This document shows positions 24,540-32,627 of a stretch of 64,000 nt of DNA, one piece after another (position 1 is the stretch's first letter; every line of letters begins with the position of its first letter). The position numbers and the translations under genes were made by a program. The notes beneath the pieces were generated by a model. It did no database searches, was not told where the DNA came from, and saw only the letters and a program-made list of their open reading frames with translations. This DNA is from an uncultured Neglectibacter sp. GTDB lineage: Bacteria > Bacillota > Clostridia > Oscillospirales > Acutalibacteraceae. The stretch covers positions 49,186 to 113,185 of the forward strand of contig CALFFN010000027.1 in the NCBI GenBank assembly GCA_937958185.1, read 5' to 3'.

Positions 24540-26061
24540 TACGAATTAAAACGGTTTCCGGCAGTCCCAGATCCCCCAGCAGCCGGAGGTAAATATCCAC
24601 GTTGCCGTCCTTGTCCACCTCGATTTTCTCGATGATTTGCTTTAACTGCGCATTTGTCATTTCCCGCACATCGGCAATATCCTCAATGGTCTGGAAGGTA
24701 TTCTGCAAAATGCGCTCCAGCTGGTCGCCCTTGCTGATATTGTACCCCACAATTTTCAGTTCCTTCTCCAGCCGTTCCAGTTCCTGCCTTGTCCCGCCCA
24801 GCTTTTCATTGAGCTCTTCCCGGCTGATGAGGTCGTCGGTATACAGGTCCATATACTTCTGCCGCATTTTTTGCAGCTTCGCAAGCTGGGCTGAAAGCTC
24901 CTTTTCATAGCCGGCGTTTTCATCTTTCGCCTTGTAGACCCGCTCAAATTCCTTGACCACATACTGAATCACGTTCTTTTTTGATTGGAGCAGCTGGGCA
25001 AAATATGCTTGCAGCGCTTCGATCAATTCATTTTCGTCCACGGTGGTGGCGTTGGGACAGCTGTCCGCCCCTCTGCCGGTATGCCCGGAGCAGACCCAGC
25101 GGATATAGGTGTTTTTATAGGTGCGTACCGTCCGGGTGAACGACCAGCCGCATTCCTTGCATTTGATCAGCGTGGAAAACAGATGACGGTTGCTCTGGCG
25201 CTTTTTCTCCACCTGGAATTTCTGTCCCCGTTCCCGCATGATCTGCCCCGCCCGCTCAAAAAGCTCCGGCTCCACGATTTTTAATTCCGGCTTGTCCACC
25301 ACGAGCCAGTCTGTTTCTTCCTTTTCCACCCGCTTGCCGGTGAGAAAATCCGCCACCTCCTGCTTGCCGTTGATGACCTTGCCGGTGTAAATTTCATTGG
25401 TCAGAATGCGGCAGATGGCGTTCTGGCTCCACTGGCAGTTGCGCTTGGTGCGCAGCCCTTTTTCATTGAGCATATTGGCGATTTTCGCCGCGCCGTACCC
25501 TTCCTCCACATACCAGTGATAGATTTTTCGCACGGTATCGGCTTCCGTGGGATTGACTTCCAGATGGAAATAATCTCCCGGCGTTTTGTCGTATCCATAG
25601 ACGATATTGGGGACCCGCCCCTTTTCAGCGTTCATCTTTTTGCCGAATTTTACCCGCTTGGAGGTGTTGGCGCTTTCCTCCTGCGCCAGCGCACCGAAGA
25701 TGGTCAGCACGAATTCGCTGTTGCCCATGCTGGTCATGTTGGCGGTGAGAAACTGGGTTTCAATGCCCAGCGATTTCAGCTTCCGCACATTTTGCAGCAA
25801 ATCCACCGTGTTTCTTGCAAAGCGGGAAATGTCCTTCACCACCACCATCTGGAACAAGCCTTTTTGGGCGTCGTCCATCATGCGCAAAAATTCCTTGCGG
25901 TTTTTCGTCTTTGTACCGGAAATGCCCTCGTCGGCGTACAGGCGCACCAGCACGTCCCCGGTGCGCTTTGTGTACTGCTCGAAAAATTCCTTCTGCGCTT
26001 CCAGGCTGTTTAACTGGTCTTCCTTTTCCGTGGACACCCGGCAGTAAGCGGCAATGTTCAT
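24526..26061 (-). CDS. Large serine recombinase (site-specific integrase/excisionase)
   Basis: 511 residues, ATG with GGTGAGG upstream. Residues 1-150: resolvase domain with the catalytic Ser in AYCRVSTEKEDQ and the Arg residues of DISRFAR. Residues 160-290: recombinase domain (GYDKTPGDYFHLEVNPTEADTVRKIY). Residues 300-350: zinc ribbon CKECGW...CSGH...CPN. A coiled coil at about 380-460 is of the kind that controls attP/attB versus attL/attR choice. The stop codon lies in the left att core. It is the only recombinase gene in the element and presumably carries out integration into and excision from spoIIID. Confidence 0.95.
   Translation of the reverse strand: MNIAAYCRVSTEKEDQLNSLEAQKEFFEQYTKRTGDVLVRLYADEGISGTKTKNRKEFLRMMDDAQKGLFQMVVVKDISRFARNTVDLLQNVRKLKSLGIETQFLTANMTSMGNSEFVLTIFGALAQEESANTSKRVKFGKKMNAEKGRVPNIVYGYDKTPGDYFHLEVNPTEADTVRKIYHWYVEEGYGAAKIANMLNEKGLRTKRNCQWSQNAICRILTNEIYTGKVINGKQEVADFLTGKRVEKEETDWLVVDKPELKIVEPELFERAGQIMRERGQKFQVEKKRQSNRHLFSTLIKCKECGWSFTRTVRTYKNTYIRWVCSGHTGRGADSCPNATTVDENELIEALQAYFAQLLQSKKNVIQYVVKEFERVYKAKDENAGYEKELSAQLAKLQKMRQKYMDLYTDDLISREELNEKLGGTRQELERLEKELKIVGYNISKGDQLERILQNTFQTIEDIADVREMTNAQLKQIIEKIEVDKDGNVDIYLRLLGDLGLPETVLIRNDRT
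24527..24533. other. Left attachment-site core (attL), TATGTAC
   Basis: The 7-bp sequence is repeated at 44950-44956. Crossing between the two joins the spoIIID halves in frame. Just inside each end is an arm with the pattern ACGA-3 nt-AAAACG pointing outward from the core (left arm at 24541, right arm at about 44928-44941 on the other strand), as expected for the attP half-sites of a large serine recombinase. Confidence 0.85.
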
Positions 26062-26207
26062 AGAGATACCTCACCGATAGAATGAAATCGTTTTGTTACA
26101 ACGGATTTTACCACATGTTTGTCTGAAAAGCAAGCAAAAAATAGCGGGGCGGCATTTGCCGCCCCGCTAGACAGAATAATCACGTTTCAGGATTTTTTAA
26201 AATGTTT

Positions 26208-26507
26208 TTATTGCTCATAAATGGCTATTCCTGTCCGGCGGATTTCCGTTTCCAGAGGTGCCCCTTTTTCAAGCTGTGTTACGTCAATCAAATCTACCGG
26301 TACGCTCAAAGTGGAGGTCACGCCCTCAAGCAACCCATAAAATGCCAGTCCCCGTAGACCGCTGTCTACCAGAATATCGACATCGCTTCGAGGGGTGGCA
26401 AGTCCTTTTGCATAGGAGCCAAACAGCACAGCGCTTCTTACACCGTGCTGCGAAAACACCGGGTGCAGCACCCGTTTCAGTTCGTCTATGGAATACATGG
26501 CGGGCAT
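26208..26507 (-). CDS. MNT-domain nucleotidyltransferase (MntA-like antitoxin)
   Basis: 99 residues, ATG preceded by GGAGGAAAAGCTT. The minimal nucleotidyltransferase motif is VLFGSYAKGLATPRSDVDIL (G-S-x7-S-D-x-D), with another strand SVPVDLID carrying the third Asp. Such proteins usually pair with a HEPN RNase (HepT) and AMPylate it, acting as an antitoxin. No intact HEPN gene is adjacent; only a 16-codon relic lies just upstream. A second MNT gene is found at 26588. Confidence 0.88.
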   Translation of the reverse strand: MPAMYSIDELKRVLHPVFSQHGVRSAVLFGSYAKGLATPRSDVDILVDSGLRGLAFYGLLEGVTSTLSVPVDLIDVTQLEKGAPLETEIRRTGIAIYEQ

Positions 26508-26540
26508 AAGCTTTTCCTCCAGTTTTGATTCTGAAAGCCG

Positions 26541-26591
26541 TTAAAAATTTCTTATGCTTTGATTCAGCCGTTGTTCATCGGTGTACTTCAT
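26541..26591 (-). pseudogene. Tiny relic between two MNT genes, possibly hepT
   Basis: A 16-codon frame, MKYTDEQRLNQSIRNF, starts at an ATG overlapping the end of the upstream MNT gene (ATTGCATGA). The overlap and the opening words fit the start of a HEPN/DUF86 toxin gene that has lost its remainder. The family call rests on position and a few residues only. Confidence 0.35.
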
Positions 26592-26890
26592 GCAATCTGC
26601 ACTCCTTCACGGTGTATCGTATGATAGAAATCTGAACTTGTGTCAATTTCCCGCAGCTCATAGACGTCCACGTTTTTGCCAAGCGTCCGATAGAGTTCAT
26701 CAGCAATGCAGAAGACATCCGTGGGATCGAATTCTGTCCCACCGGTAATGACAAGATCAATATCCGATTGCGGGGTGGCTTCGTTCCGGGCATAAGAGCC
26801 AAACAAAATGGCTTTCTCAGCACGATAGCGCTTCAAAAGCGGCGCAACGGCCAATTCAATTTCCCGTGTTGTCAAAACAGTTTTACTCAT
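26588..26890 (-). CDS. MNT-domain nucleotidyltransferase (second copy type)
   Basis: 100 residues from the ATG at 26888-26890 (GGAAGG upstream). Motif: AILFGSYARNEATPQSDIDLVI, then KNVDVYELREID with the third acidic residue. The protein is not a recent duplicate of the one at 26208; the two differ throughout. It is likely the antitoxin of a broken MntA-HepT module. The longer frame to 27049 has no ribosome site. Confidence 0.87.
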   Translation of the reverse strand: MSKTVLTTREIELAVAPLLKRYRAEKAILFGSYARNEATPQSDIDLVITGGTEFDPTDVFCIADELYRTLGKNVDVYELREIDTSSDFYHTIHREGVQIA

Positions 26891-26999
26891 GTAATCACCT
26901 TCCATTGCCGCCCACAAACAAAATCTGAAAACTTGGATTCCTCTTTTTACAACCATATTGTACCTCAGAGAAAGAGAAATAGCAAGCGGCAGTTTGTCC

Positions 27000-27239
27000 T
27001 TACAGGGCAAGGGTCGGGTCTTCCTTGGATTCTTCGTTTGCAGCTTCACAGTCTTCCAAATCGTCGAAGTCTGCCGCCTGAATCGCCTGTTCCACCTTTT
27101 CTCTGTCTACTTCAAAGAAAAGCTCCAATATGTACTCGGCGATCCGGGCTTCGGAGTTGGGATCATGAAATCGGAAATTTAATTTTTTCTCACGCAATTC
27201 GGCAGCACAGCCTCCTTCCCGGCACGTTCTTTGGTACAT
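27000..27239 (-). CDS. Small element-encoded protein, unknown
   Basis: 79 residues if the ATG at 27237-27239 is used. KLNFRFHDPNSEARIAEYILELFFEVDREKVEQAI resembles a short conserved protein carried by many clostridial transposons, usually beginning near the KKLxFRFHxPN segment. An internal TTG start (LREKKL) with GGAGG upstream is possible, because the chosen ATG has no good ribosome site. The acidic C-terminus is predicted disordered. The function is unknown. Confidence 0.6.
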   Translation of the reverse strand: MYQRTCREGGCAAELREKKLNFRFHDPNSEARIAEYILELFFEVDREKVEQAIQAADFDDLEDCEAANEESKEDPTLAL

Positions 27240-27341
27240 AGCTATGAGGCTTGTCCCCGGAATAGAACCGAGGCTTTTCCGATTGCGTGGGTGGGAAAAT
27301 AAAGATCTTGGTCAAGACATTCCTCCGTTTCGTTTGGAATT

Positions 27342-27743
27342 TCAGTTCTGGAACCGCACAGCATCTTCCATGCTGTACCTGCCGGACAGGCGTTTGACTT
27401 CGTCCACGCAGAGCCTGCGGATCGAAGCAAGCTGCCCGTCCGTCACCTCGTTGGTCCCCGCCACGATGTGGCTCATGATGGCGACCTCCACCGCCAGCTT
27501 GAAAAGGATTCGGGAGAGTTGGTGTTGCTGAACACTCATGCGGCCGTCAAGAGCATTGTCCAGAACAGGAAACAGGGTGGAGCCGTCTTCCTTCGTTTGC
27601 AGATAGGCGATGTAGAATTCCAGGGCCTGTACAATGAACTCGCTTCTGGAACGGGCGTTTGCGTTCTCCAGATTGTACTCGATTTTCTTTGCCAGGGCTT
27701 CGTCCCCGGCAAAGGAGAAAAATTTGTTTTTGGTCAAAGTCAC
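27342..27743 (-). CDS. Element-encoded ribbon-helix-helix-like accessory protein
   Basis: 133 residues from a GTG (27741-27743) with AAAGGAAG upstream. The N-terminal part (ENANARSRSEFIVQALEFYIAYLQ) looks like a ribbon-helix-helix DNA-binding unit. The rest is helical (SRILFKLAVEVAIMSHIVAG). Proteins of this layout are common next to recombinases and relaxases in clostridial elements and may regulate or assist transfer or partition. That role is a guess from context. Confidence 0.65.
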   Translation of the reverse strand: MTLTKNKFFSFAGDEALAKKIEYNLENANARSRSEFIVQALEFYIAYLQTKEDGSTLFPVLDNALDGRMSVQQHQLSRILFKLAVEVAIMSHIVAGTNEVTDGQLASIRRLCVDEVKRLSGRYSMEDAVRFQN

Positions 27744-28324
27744 GCTTCCTTTCTTTCCGTTGATAAGTGTTTGATATTGGCAATGTGGCGCTGTTTCGGC
27801 GTTTTTGGGGGGTCAGGAGCAAAAGCTTGATAACCCACCCGTTTTTTTGATATTGATTTTTCATCAGTCCTGACGTCCCGAAAATCCCTTAGCGACGGGC
27901 ATTGCCTGCCGCTGTAAAAGGCGAGGTCAACCCTCAGGTTGATATCGCCTTTATCCTGCTTCAAAATAATGGGTTTTCAGAGCGGGGAAGTTTTGCGCAA
28001 ACCGAAAATCATCTCGCCGTTGTTTTTGGTACAAGGGCGCAAATTCGGTTTTTGACCTGCTCGGTGGTGCCTTACCCCAGTTTGGAAATAAAACCGCTCA
28101 CAGGGGCCTTTCTGCGCCCAAGAAACGCCGCTGCGCTGTGGAGTTTTGAAAGAGAAAGCAGAAGAAAGAAAAAACGCCCGCCGATCAACCGCAAAACTTT
28201 TTTGCAAACCTCAAAGTCGGCTTTTCTCTTTCTCTTCTGTCTATAGCTTTTACCCTAACAGCAGTCTTGTCCCTTCGTCTAGTTAACAGGAAGTCTCAGC
28301 TACTACACAGAGAGAGTTTTGCAG
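27744..28324. other. Gene-free stretch inside the element
   Basis: No reading frame with a ribosome site and no recognisable homology was seen on either strand. Runs of A and G on the minus strand suggest a long leader. Confidence 0.5.
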
Positions 28325-28636
28325 CTACACCCTTTCACCCGGATTGGGAATCGTATACTCGTTGCTGTAAAAATTGCCCTTTCGCCCTTGTCGTTTCCGC
28401 TTTTGAATCAAACCCAGAACGCAGAGACGTTTCAAAGCAGCGTCCACGGTTTTCACACTGACCCCGCACAGTCCTGCCACCGTTTTCCTGGACGGGAAGC
28501 AGGAGTTGGTCCGGTTGTTCCGAAATTTGCAGAGACAGCAGTAGACCGCAAGCTCTGAAGGCTTGAGGGAAAACTCAAAAATGCCGTTGGGTACTTTGAA
28601 AAATTTTTCGTTCTCGATAGGCAAACCTCCGTTCAT
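28325..28636 (-). CDS. Winged-helix (HTH_36-type) DNA-binding protein
   Basis: 103 residues. IENEKFFKVPNGIFEFSLKPSELAVYCCLCKF is the typical opening of RepA-N/HTH_36 proteins of clostridial elements, and SCFPSRKTVAGLCGVSVKTVDAALKRLCVLGLIQKRKR is the winged helix. It ends soon after, so it lacks the C-terminal part of a replication initiator and may be a truncated or minimal regulator. The ATG has no clear ribosome site; a GGAGG lies just inside the frame, so the true start may be a few codons later. Confidence 0.7.
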   Translation of the reverse strand: MNGGLPIENEKFFKVPNGIFEFSLKPSELAVYCCLCKFRNNRTNSCFPSRKTVAGLCGVSVKTVDAALKRLCVLGLIQKRKRQGRKGNFYSNEYTIPNPGERV

Positions 28637-28829
28637 TTAATTTTCAAGTTCTGCGGTTCTGCATCAGCAGAATCCTGCCGTACATCAATTGCAAAACTTT
28701 TGCCGCTTCTACCCGAATGTCGTTCCTGCCCGGGAATCTCACCCCGGCGTCGCTGTGCTCGCTGCTTTTCAGTAGGTCTTGGCACGGTCGTATCCCATTC
28801 GGACGGTCATTCAGTTTTCAAGGTTCCGA

Positions 28830-28858
28830 TTGACTATTGCTTTCCTATCGGCTACAAT
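28830..28858 (+). promoter_or_regulatory. Sigma-A promoter of the DUF6076 gene
   Basis: TTGACT, 17 bp, TACAAT, 88 bp before the start. The rest of 28637-28829 shows nothing recognisable. Confidence 0.7.
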
Positions 28859-28945
28859 CTATGTTAGCAGAGCAAATGAAATTGCACAAGAGGTTTGACG
28901 AAGGTCGGGTACATTTGAAAATCTTATCGGATACAGGAGACAAAA

Positions 28946-30052
28946 ATGCTGAGAACAAAACCGATTGCTGAGGATCATGGAGATTTTCATGAGTTCACAG
29001 TCACTTTCTGGAAGGACAGAGTTATGCTGGAGGGGCATAGCTTTCCTTTGGGAGCTTTGACCACGCAGGTTCTGAATTTGGATCCACAAGAGCTTGTACA
29101 TATTCACAACCTTTGTGCAATCGCCATCAAAAAAGTCAGGGGACAGTTCTTTGATCCACGGGTTACAAAAGATTATTTTCTGTTATCGGATATTCAGAAA
29201 TCGGTCAATGCCGCCCTGCAGGAGATACGCAAGCTCCCGGTATATAACCTTCTACAGCTCGATGAGGAGACGGCCTATCATCTCCTGACTGCTCTTTGGC
29301 AGAACCGAGATGAGTTTCAAAGAGCGATGCAAGTTGGTTCGGTTGAAAACCAAATGCTGTGGGACTATTATGCCCTGTTGGCTTCGATCCCTGATCAGCT
29401 ACGGGTGTTTCAACGATACATTTCCATCATGCTCGACCTCTATTTCGAGGGCCTGGTCAAACGGAATACCGAGCACTATGCTGTGGGAATTTACAAGTTC
29501 TTGACCGACGAAAGGACCCAGGACATGTTAGAAAAATCATTCCCCGGGCCAGAGGTTTCTCCGTTCTATCGATTCACTCCGGTGCAGGAGAACTTAATTG
29601 AATATTCAACCATGCGAAACCCTGACAACGAAAAGGAGTATGTGATTGCCGAACGGTTGGTATTCAAAAGCGCAGCAGCATTCCTTTATACAGACTTCTA
29701 CCGGGGATTAATGCATGGAAACGCACCTCGGCGCTGCCATAACTGCGGTCGATATTTCCTGCTGGAAAGTGGGTACAATACCTGCTATTGCAATCATGTC
29801 GCGCCCGGAGAAACAGAGCGAACTTGCCGTAAGGTCGGAGCGCACAAAAAAGAAACCAGTCCGGAGGGGAAGACCCCTGCAAGGCTGGAGTATGATAGGA
29901 CATATAATCGCCTGAAAACAAGAAAGCTGCGCGGCAAGATCTCACTGGCAGAGTGGAATCGGCAAGTGGCGTATGCGCAGGAGATCAAAGAACAAGCCGA
30001 GCGCGGGGAGCTTTCTGACGCTGAAATGAGAAAGAAACTTGCAGAGCTATAA
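28946..30052 (+). CDS. DUF6076 protein with C-terminal zinc-finger-like cysteines
   Basis: 368 residues, GGAGACAAAA before the ATG. The long helical N-terminal part has no motif. Residues about 255-290 contain RRCHNCGRYFLLESGYNTCYC (C-x2-C...C-x-C) followed by CRKVGAHKK. This Cys block is typical of DUF6076 proteins, which are found singly in gut Firmicutes and in their mobile DNA. A basic region and a charged tail with AEL end the protein. The function is unknown; the zinc-ribbon suggests nucleic-acid binding. Confidence 0.75.
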   Translation: MLRTKPIAEDHGDFHEFTVTFWKDRVMLEGHSFPLGALTTQVLNLDPQELVHIHNLCAIAIKKVRGQFFDPRVTKDYFLLSDIQKSVNAALQEIRKLPVYNLLQLDEETAYHLLTALWQNRDEFQRAMQVGSVENQMLWDYYALLASIPDQLRVFQRYISIMLDLYFEGLVKRNTEHYAVGIYKFLTDERTQDMLEKSFPGPEVSPFYRFTPVQENLIEYSTMRNPDNEKEYVIAERLVFKSAAAFLYTDFYRGLMHGNAPRRCHNCGRYFLLESGYNTCYCNHVAPGETERTCRKVGAHKKETSPEGKTPARLEYDRTYNRLKTRKLRGKISLAEWNRQVAYAQEIKEQAERGELSDAEMRKKLAEL

Positions 30053-30222
30053 TGCTTGAAAGGTAATGTTTATTGTGATAGATGACTGAGCCAAAAAGTA
30101 GAAACACCTGGGAAAGATAAAAATGCCCCCTCAATGAGAGACAGTGGAATACGGCGCTGTCAACATGGAGGGAGTATATTGTTCTGAGTATTGCCCGTTT
30201 CCATTCCGTCACGCAAAAACAT

Positions 30223-30293
30223 CGGCTAAAACTATCAATTTCAAAATTTTAGCCGCAAAGCAACTTGACGAAAGCCTCTTTTTCGGCTAAAAT
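30223..30293 (+). promoter_or_regulatory. Promoter with CGGCTAAAA repeats before the ATPase gene
   Basis: TTGACG (30265), 17 bp, TAAAAT (30288). The 9-mer CGGCTAAAA occurs directly at 30223 and 30284 and inverted (TTTTAGCCG) at 30247, so a regulator site overlaps the -10. The gene begins 50 bp later with GGAGG. Confidence 0.5.
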
Positions 30294-30342
30294 AGTATCA
30301 AAACTAAAATCAGCCGTAAAATGTTCATTTTGGAGGTAATAC

Positions 30343-31572
30343 ATGAATTACATCGCACGTCATATGGAGCAGAGAGTGCTGGAACTGTCGAAGTCCTATT
30401 CGGCAATTCTTCTGACCGGGCCGCGTCAGGCTGGTAAAACCACGATGCTTCGTTCCCTTGCGGAAAAAGAAGGCATCGGGCGCGAGTATGTCTCGCTGGA
30501 CGATCTCTCTGTGCGCGACATGGCCAAGAACGACCCGGCACTCTTTTTGCAGCTTCACAAACCGCCTGTCCTGATTGATGAAGTGCAGTATGCGCCGGAG
30601 CTATTCACATATATCAAAATGCATATCGACGAACATCACAATTCCGGTGATTTTTGGATGACCGGCTCTCAGATATTCCGCCTGATGCGCGGTGTGCAGG
30701 AATCACTTGCCGGTCGCGTTGCTCTCCTTCATATGTCGCCATTATCGCAAAGGGAAATCATCGGCGCCGACTGCGTGCCGTTTACAACCGACTTTGATCA
30801 GCTTCTCGCTGAGAGCAAAAAAGCAGCGCCGGTTGATACACCCGCCCTCTTTGAGCGCATTTGGCGGGGCTCCATGCCTGGGATCGCATCGGGACTGTAC
30901 GAGGACCGCAATATGTATTACTCGTCTTATATCTCCACCTATGTGGAGCGTGACGTGCGGGAGCTTTCCGGCACCGTGGATGCCTTGAAGTTCAATCGAT
31001 TTATCACGGCAATTGCGGCAAGAACGTCGCAGCTGCTTAACTACAAGGCGCTTGCTGATGATGCGGATATTGATGTACAAACGTCAAAGGCGTGGGTTGA
31101 TATTCTCGAAACCCTAGGCATTATCTTCCTTTTGCATCCGTATTCGAACAACGTGTTGAAACGCACGATTAAAACGCCGAAAGTGTATTTCTATGACACA
31201 GGGCTTGTATGCTATCTAACCAAGTGGTCATCACCCGAGGTCGCCGAAAGCGGTGCCATGAGTGGAGCGCTCCTTGAGAACTTCACTGTGTCCGAGATTA
31301 TGAAGGGCTATCAGAATGCTGGTCGTGAGCCGTATCTCTATTTCTACCGGGACCGTGATGCCAAGGAAATCGACGTCATCATGGAGGGAGACGGAAAGCT
31401 CTGTCCCCTCGAAATCAAGAAAACTGCCACCCCTGACAAACGAATTGTCAAAACCTTTCATGTAATCGACAAATCTCCACTCCAGCTCGGCACAGGCGCA
31501 GTCCTCTGCATGGCAGACCAGTTCGGCGCATTCGACAGAGACAATCTCATCGTTCCAATCTGGATGATCTGA
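30343..31572 (+). CDS. AAA_14/DUF4143 ATPase
   Basis: 409 residues. Walker A ILLTGPRQAGKTTML, Walker B PPVLIDEVQYAPEL and sensor DFWMTGSQIFRLM belong to the AAA_14 domain. The C-terminal half is DUF4143, with the motif YFYRDRDAKEIDVIMEGDGKLCPLEIKKT (acidic-ExK), a PD-(D/E)xK-like nuclease fold in many members. These STAND-like ATPases are widespread single genes in gut bacteria, often in genomic islands. The role is not proven. Own promoter, GGAGG ribosome site. Confidence 0.9.
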   Translation: MNYIARHMEQRVLELSKSYSAILLTGPRQAGKTTMLRSLAEKEGIGREYVSLDDLSVRDMAKNDPALFLQLHKPPVLIDEVQYAPELFTYIKMHIDEHHNSGDFWMTGSQIFRLMRGVQESLAGRVALLHMSPLSQREIIGADCVPFTTDFDQLLAESKKAAPVDTPALFERIWRGSMPGIASGLYEDRNMYYSSYISTYVERDVRELSGTVDALKFNRFITAIAARTSQLLNYKALADDADIDVQTSKAWVDILETLGIIFLLHPYSNNVLKRTIKTPKVYFYDTGLVCYLTKWSSPEVAESGAMSGALLENFTVSEIMKGYQNAGREPYLYFYRDRDAKEIDVIMEGDGKLCPLEIKKTATPDKRIVKTFHVIDKSPLQLGTGAVLCMADQFGAFDRDNLIVPIWMI

Positions 31573-31996
31573 TTGCACATGGTGTCAGGCAACGAGTTTG
31601 CCCGGCACTTAATGTTTTTCATATACAGTTTACAATCGCTACCTTAATTGCCTTCCAAGTCGCTATGATTTATGTCTTTCTGATGGTTGGCGGATTTTTA
31701 CTCCGACGATTGGTGCGAGCACCGGCGGAAGAGTGCAACTAAATTGGCTGGTCATAGCAAAATGAAACGAGCGAAAAACTCTGGGAGATTACTGTTGCCG
31801 CTCAAGCCTTTTCAATTTGTTGGTCTTTACTCTGCCAGAATATAGTCGCAACTTCGCAGGATTGCACAATTCTTTGTGGGTCAATAAAAATCATTGTAGA
31901 CTTTGTCAAAATGTGGTATCATGTATTTTGGTGAATTGTATCCTGAAGAAAGGATGTTTCTTTCTGATAGATCAAAATATCAAATGCTGGGTCTCC
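31573..31996. other. Decayed intergenic stretch
   Basis: No intact gene. One frame near 31613-31741 reads FTIATLIAFQVAMIYVFLMV then GGFLLRRL, like the first helix of an AEC-family carrier, with nothing after it. A promoter-like TTGTAG, 17 bp, TATCAT lies at about 31894-31922, upstream of the excisionase-like relic. Confidence 0.35.
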
Positions 31997-32143
31997 ATGA
32001 AGGAAATGATGGAATACCTAGGTGTCAGTTGAGATACCGTTCTCGACTGGATCGACCGCCGCAATATGCGGGCAGCCAAGATCGGGCGGCTGTGGAAGTT
32101 CAAAATCAGCGAAGTGGATGCCTGGATACGGTCGCAGCACTAG
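31997..32143 (+). pseudogene. Excisionase-type HTH protein with an in-frame TGA
   Basis: The frame reads MKEMMEYLGVS, TGA (32030-32032), DTVLDWIDRRNMRAAKIGRL, WKFKISEVDAWIRSQH, TAG. This is the winged helix of the excisionase/MerR-like family (LGVSRDTV...KIGRLWKFK), in which the codon now TGA is normally Arg (CGA). A single C-to-T change would explain it. Genes of this type often stand at the start of restriction and defence loci as regulators, and this one stands upstream of the four-gene operon. Confidence 0.75.
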
Positions 32144-32354
32144 CATCTGGCTGGATATGATTTTCAAGGCGAATCTCCACAAGGTCGTGGACTGGAGTCG
32201 GGTAGACAAGGAAGATTACCTGCTTGCCATGGAACGCAGCCCGATCAAAGACATTGAAATCAAGCATCTGCTGAGAAGTGCTTTGACCGATGAGGTTGAT
32301 AGCCGTGAGGTTTACATGAAGGGCATCGACCACAGCTACCACTACGAGGGTTAG
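32124..32354 (+). pseudogene. 3' fragment of a Fic-domain AMPylase gene
   Basis: The frame from 32124 reads GYGRSTSIWLDMIFKANLHK, VVDWSRVDKEDYLLAMERSP, IKDIEIKHLLRSAL..., to TAG at 32352. GYGRSTSIWLD matches the end of the Fic motif (normally GNGRSTRIWLD) and the remainder is the usual Fic C-terminus in Firmicutes. The catalytic His half is missing. The fragment overlaps the end of the excisionase relic in another frame, so the join is a deletion junction. Confidence 0.75.
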
Positions 32355-32555
32355 GGCGGAAGAATTGTGAGAATCGAAGGTGATAATATGAGTTTGAAAG
32401 CTATGACGAAGCAATCACCACAGACACACTTGCCAAATATGCAGATGCCTTGATTGTAAAGTGGATGACATTATGGATGTTATCGAACAAGGCGGAAACT
32501 CAGAAAAAAAGCGAATACATTGTAAAAGGGACAGAACCATATCATGGCATTGTAG

Positions 32556-32605
32556 CAATATTTGTTTGCTGATACCTACAATGTTATACCGACAAACAAA
32601 TATTG
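32556..32605. promoter_or_regulatory. Perfect 13-bp inverted repeat upstream of the four-gene operon
   Basis: CAATATTTGTTTG at 32556-32568 and CAAACAAATATTG at 32593-32605, 24 bp apart. A promoter-like TTGTTT, 17 bp, TATACC lies across the left arm and the centre. The operon starts 22 bp downstream of the right arm. It fits an operator for a dimeric repressor, or a leader hairpin. Confidence 0.65.
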
Positions 32606-32627
32606 AAACGAACAGGATGATTAAAAC

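Noticed and set aside
31613..31741. A membrane transporter gene
   Set aside because: Only one helix-like stretch resembling an AEC carrier start is present, with no start signal and a quick stop; mentioned only as a relic.
32030..32032. TGA decoded as selenocysteine or tryptophan in the excisionase-like frame
   Set aside because: The position is normally Arg, no SECIS-like hairpin follows and TGA serves as a stop throughout the window. A point mutation is simpler.
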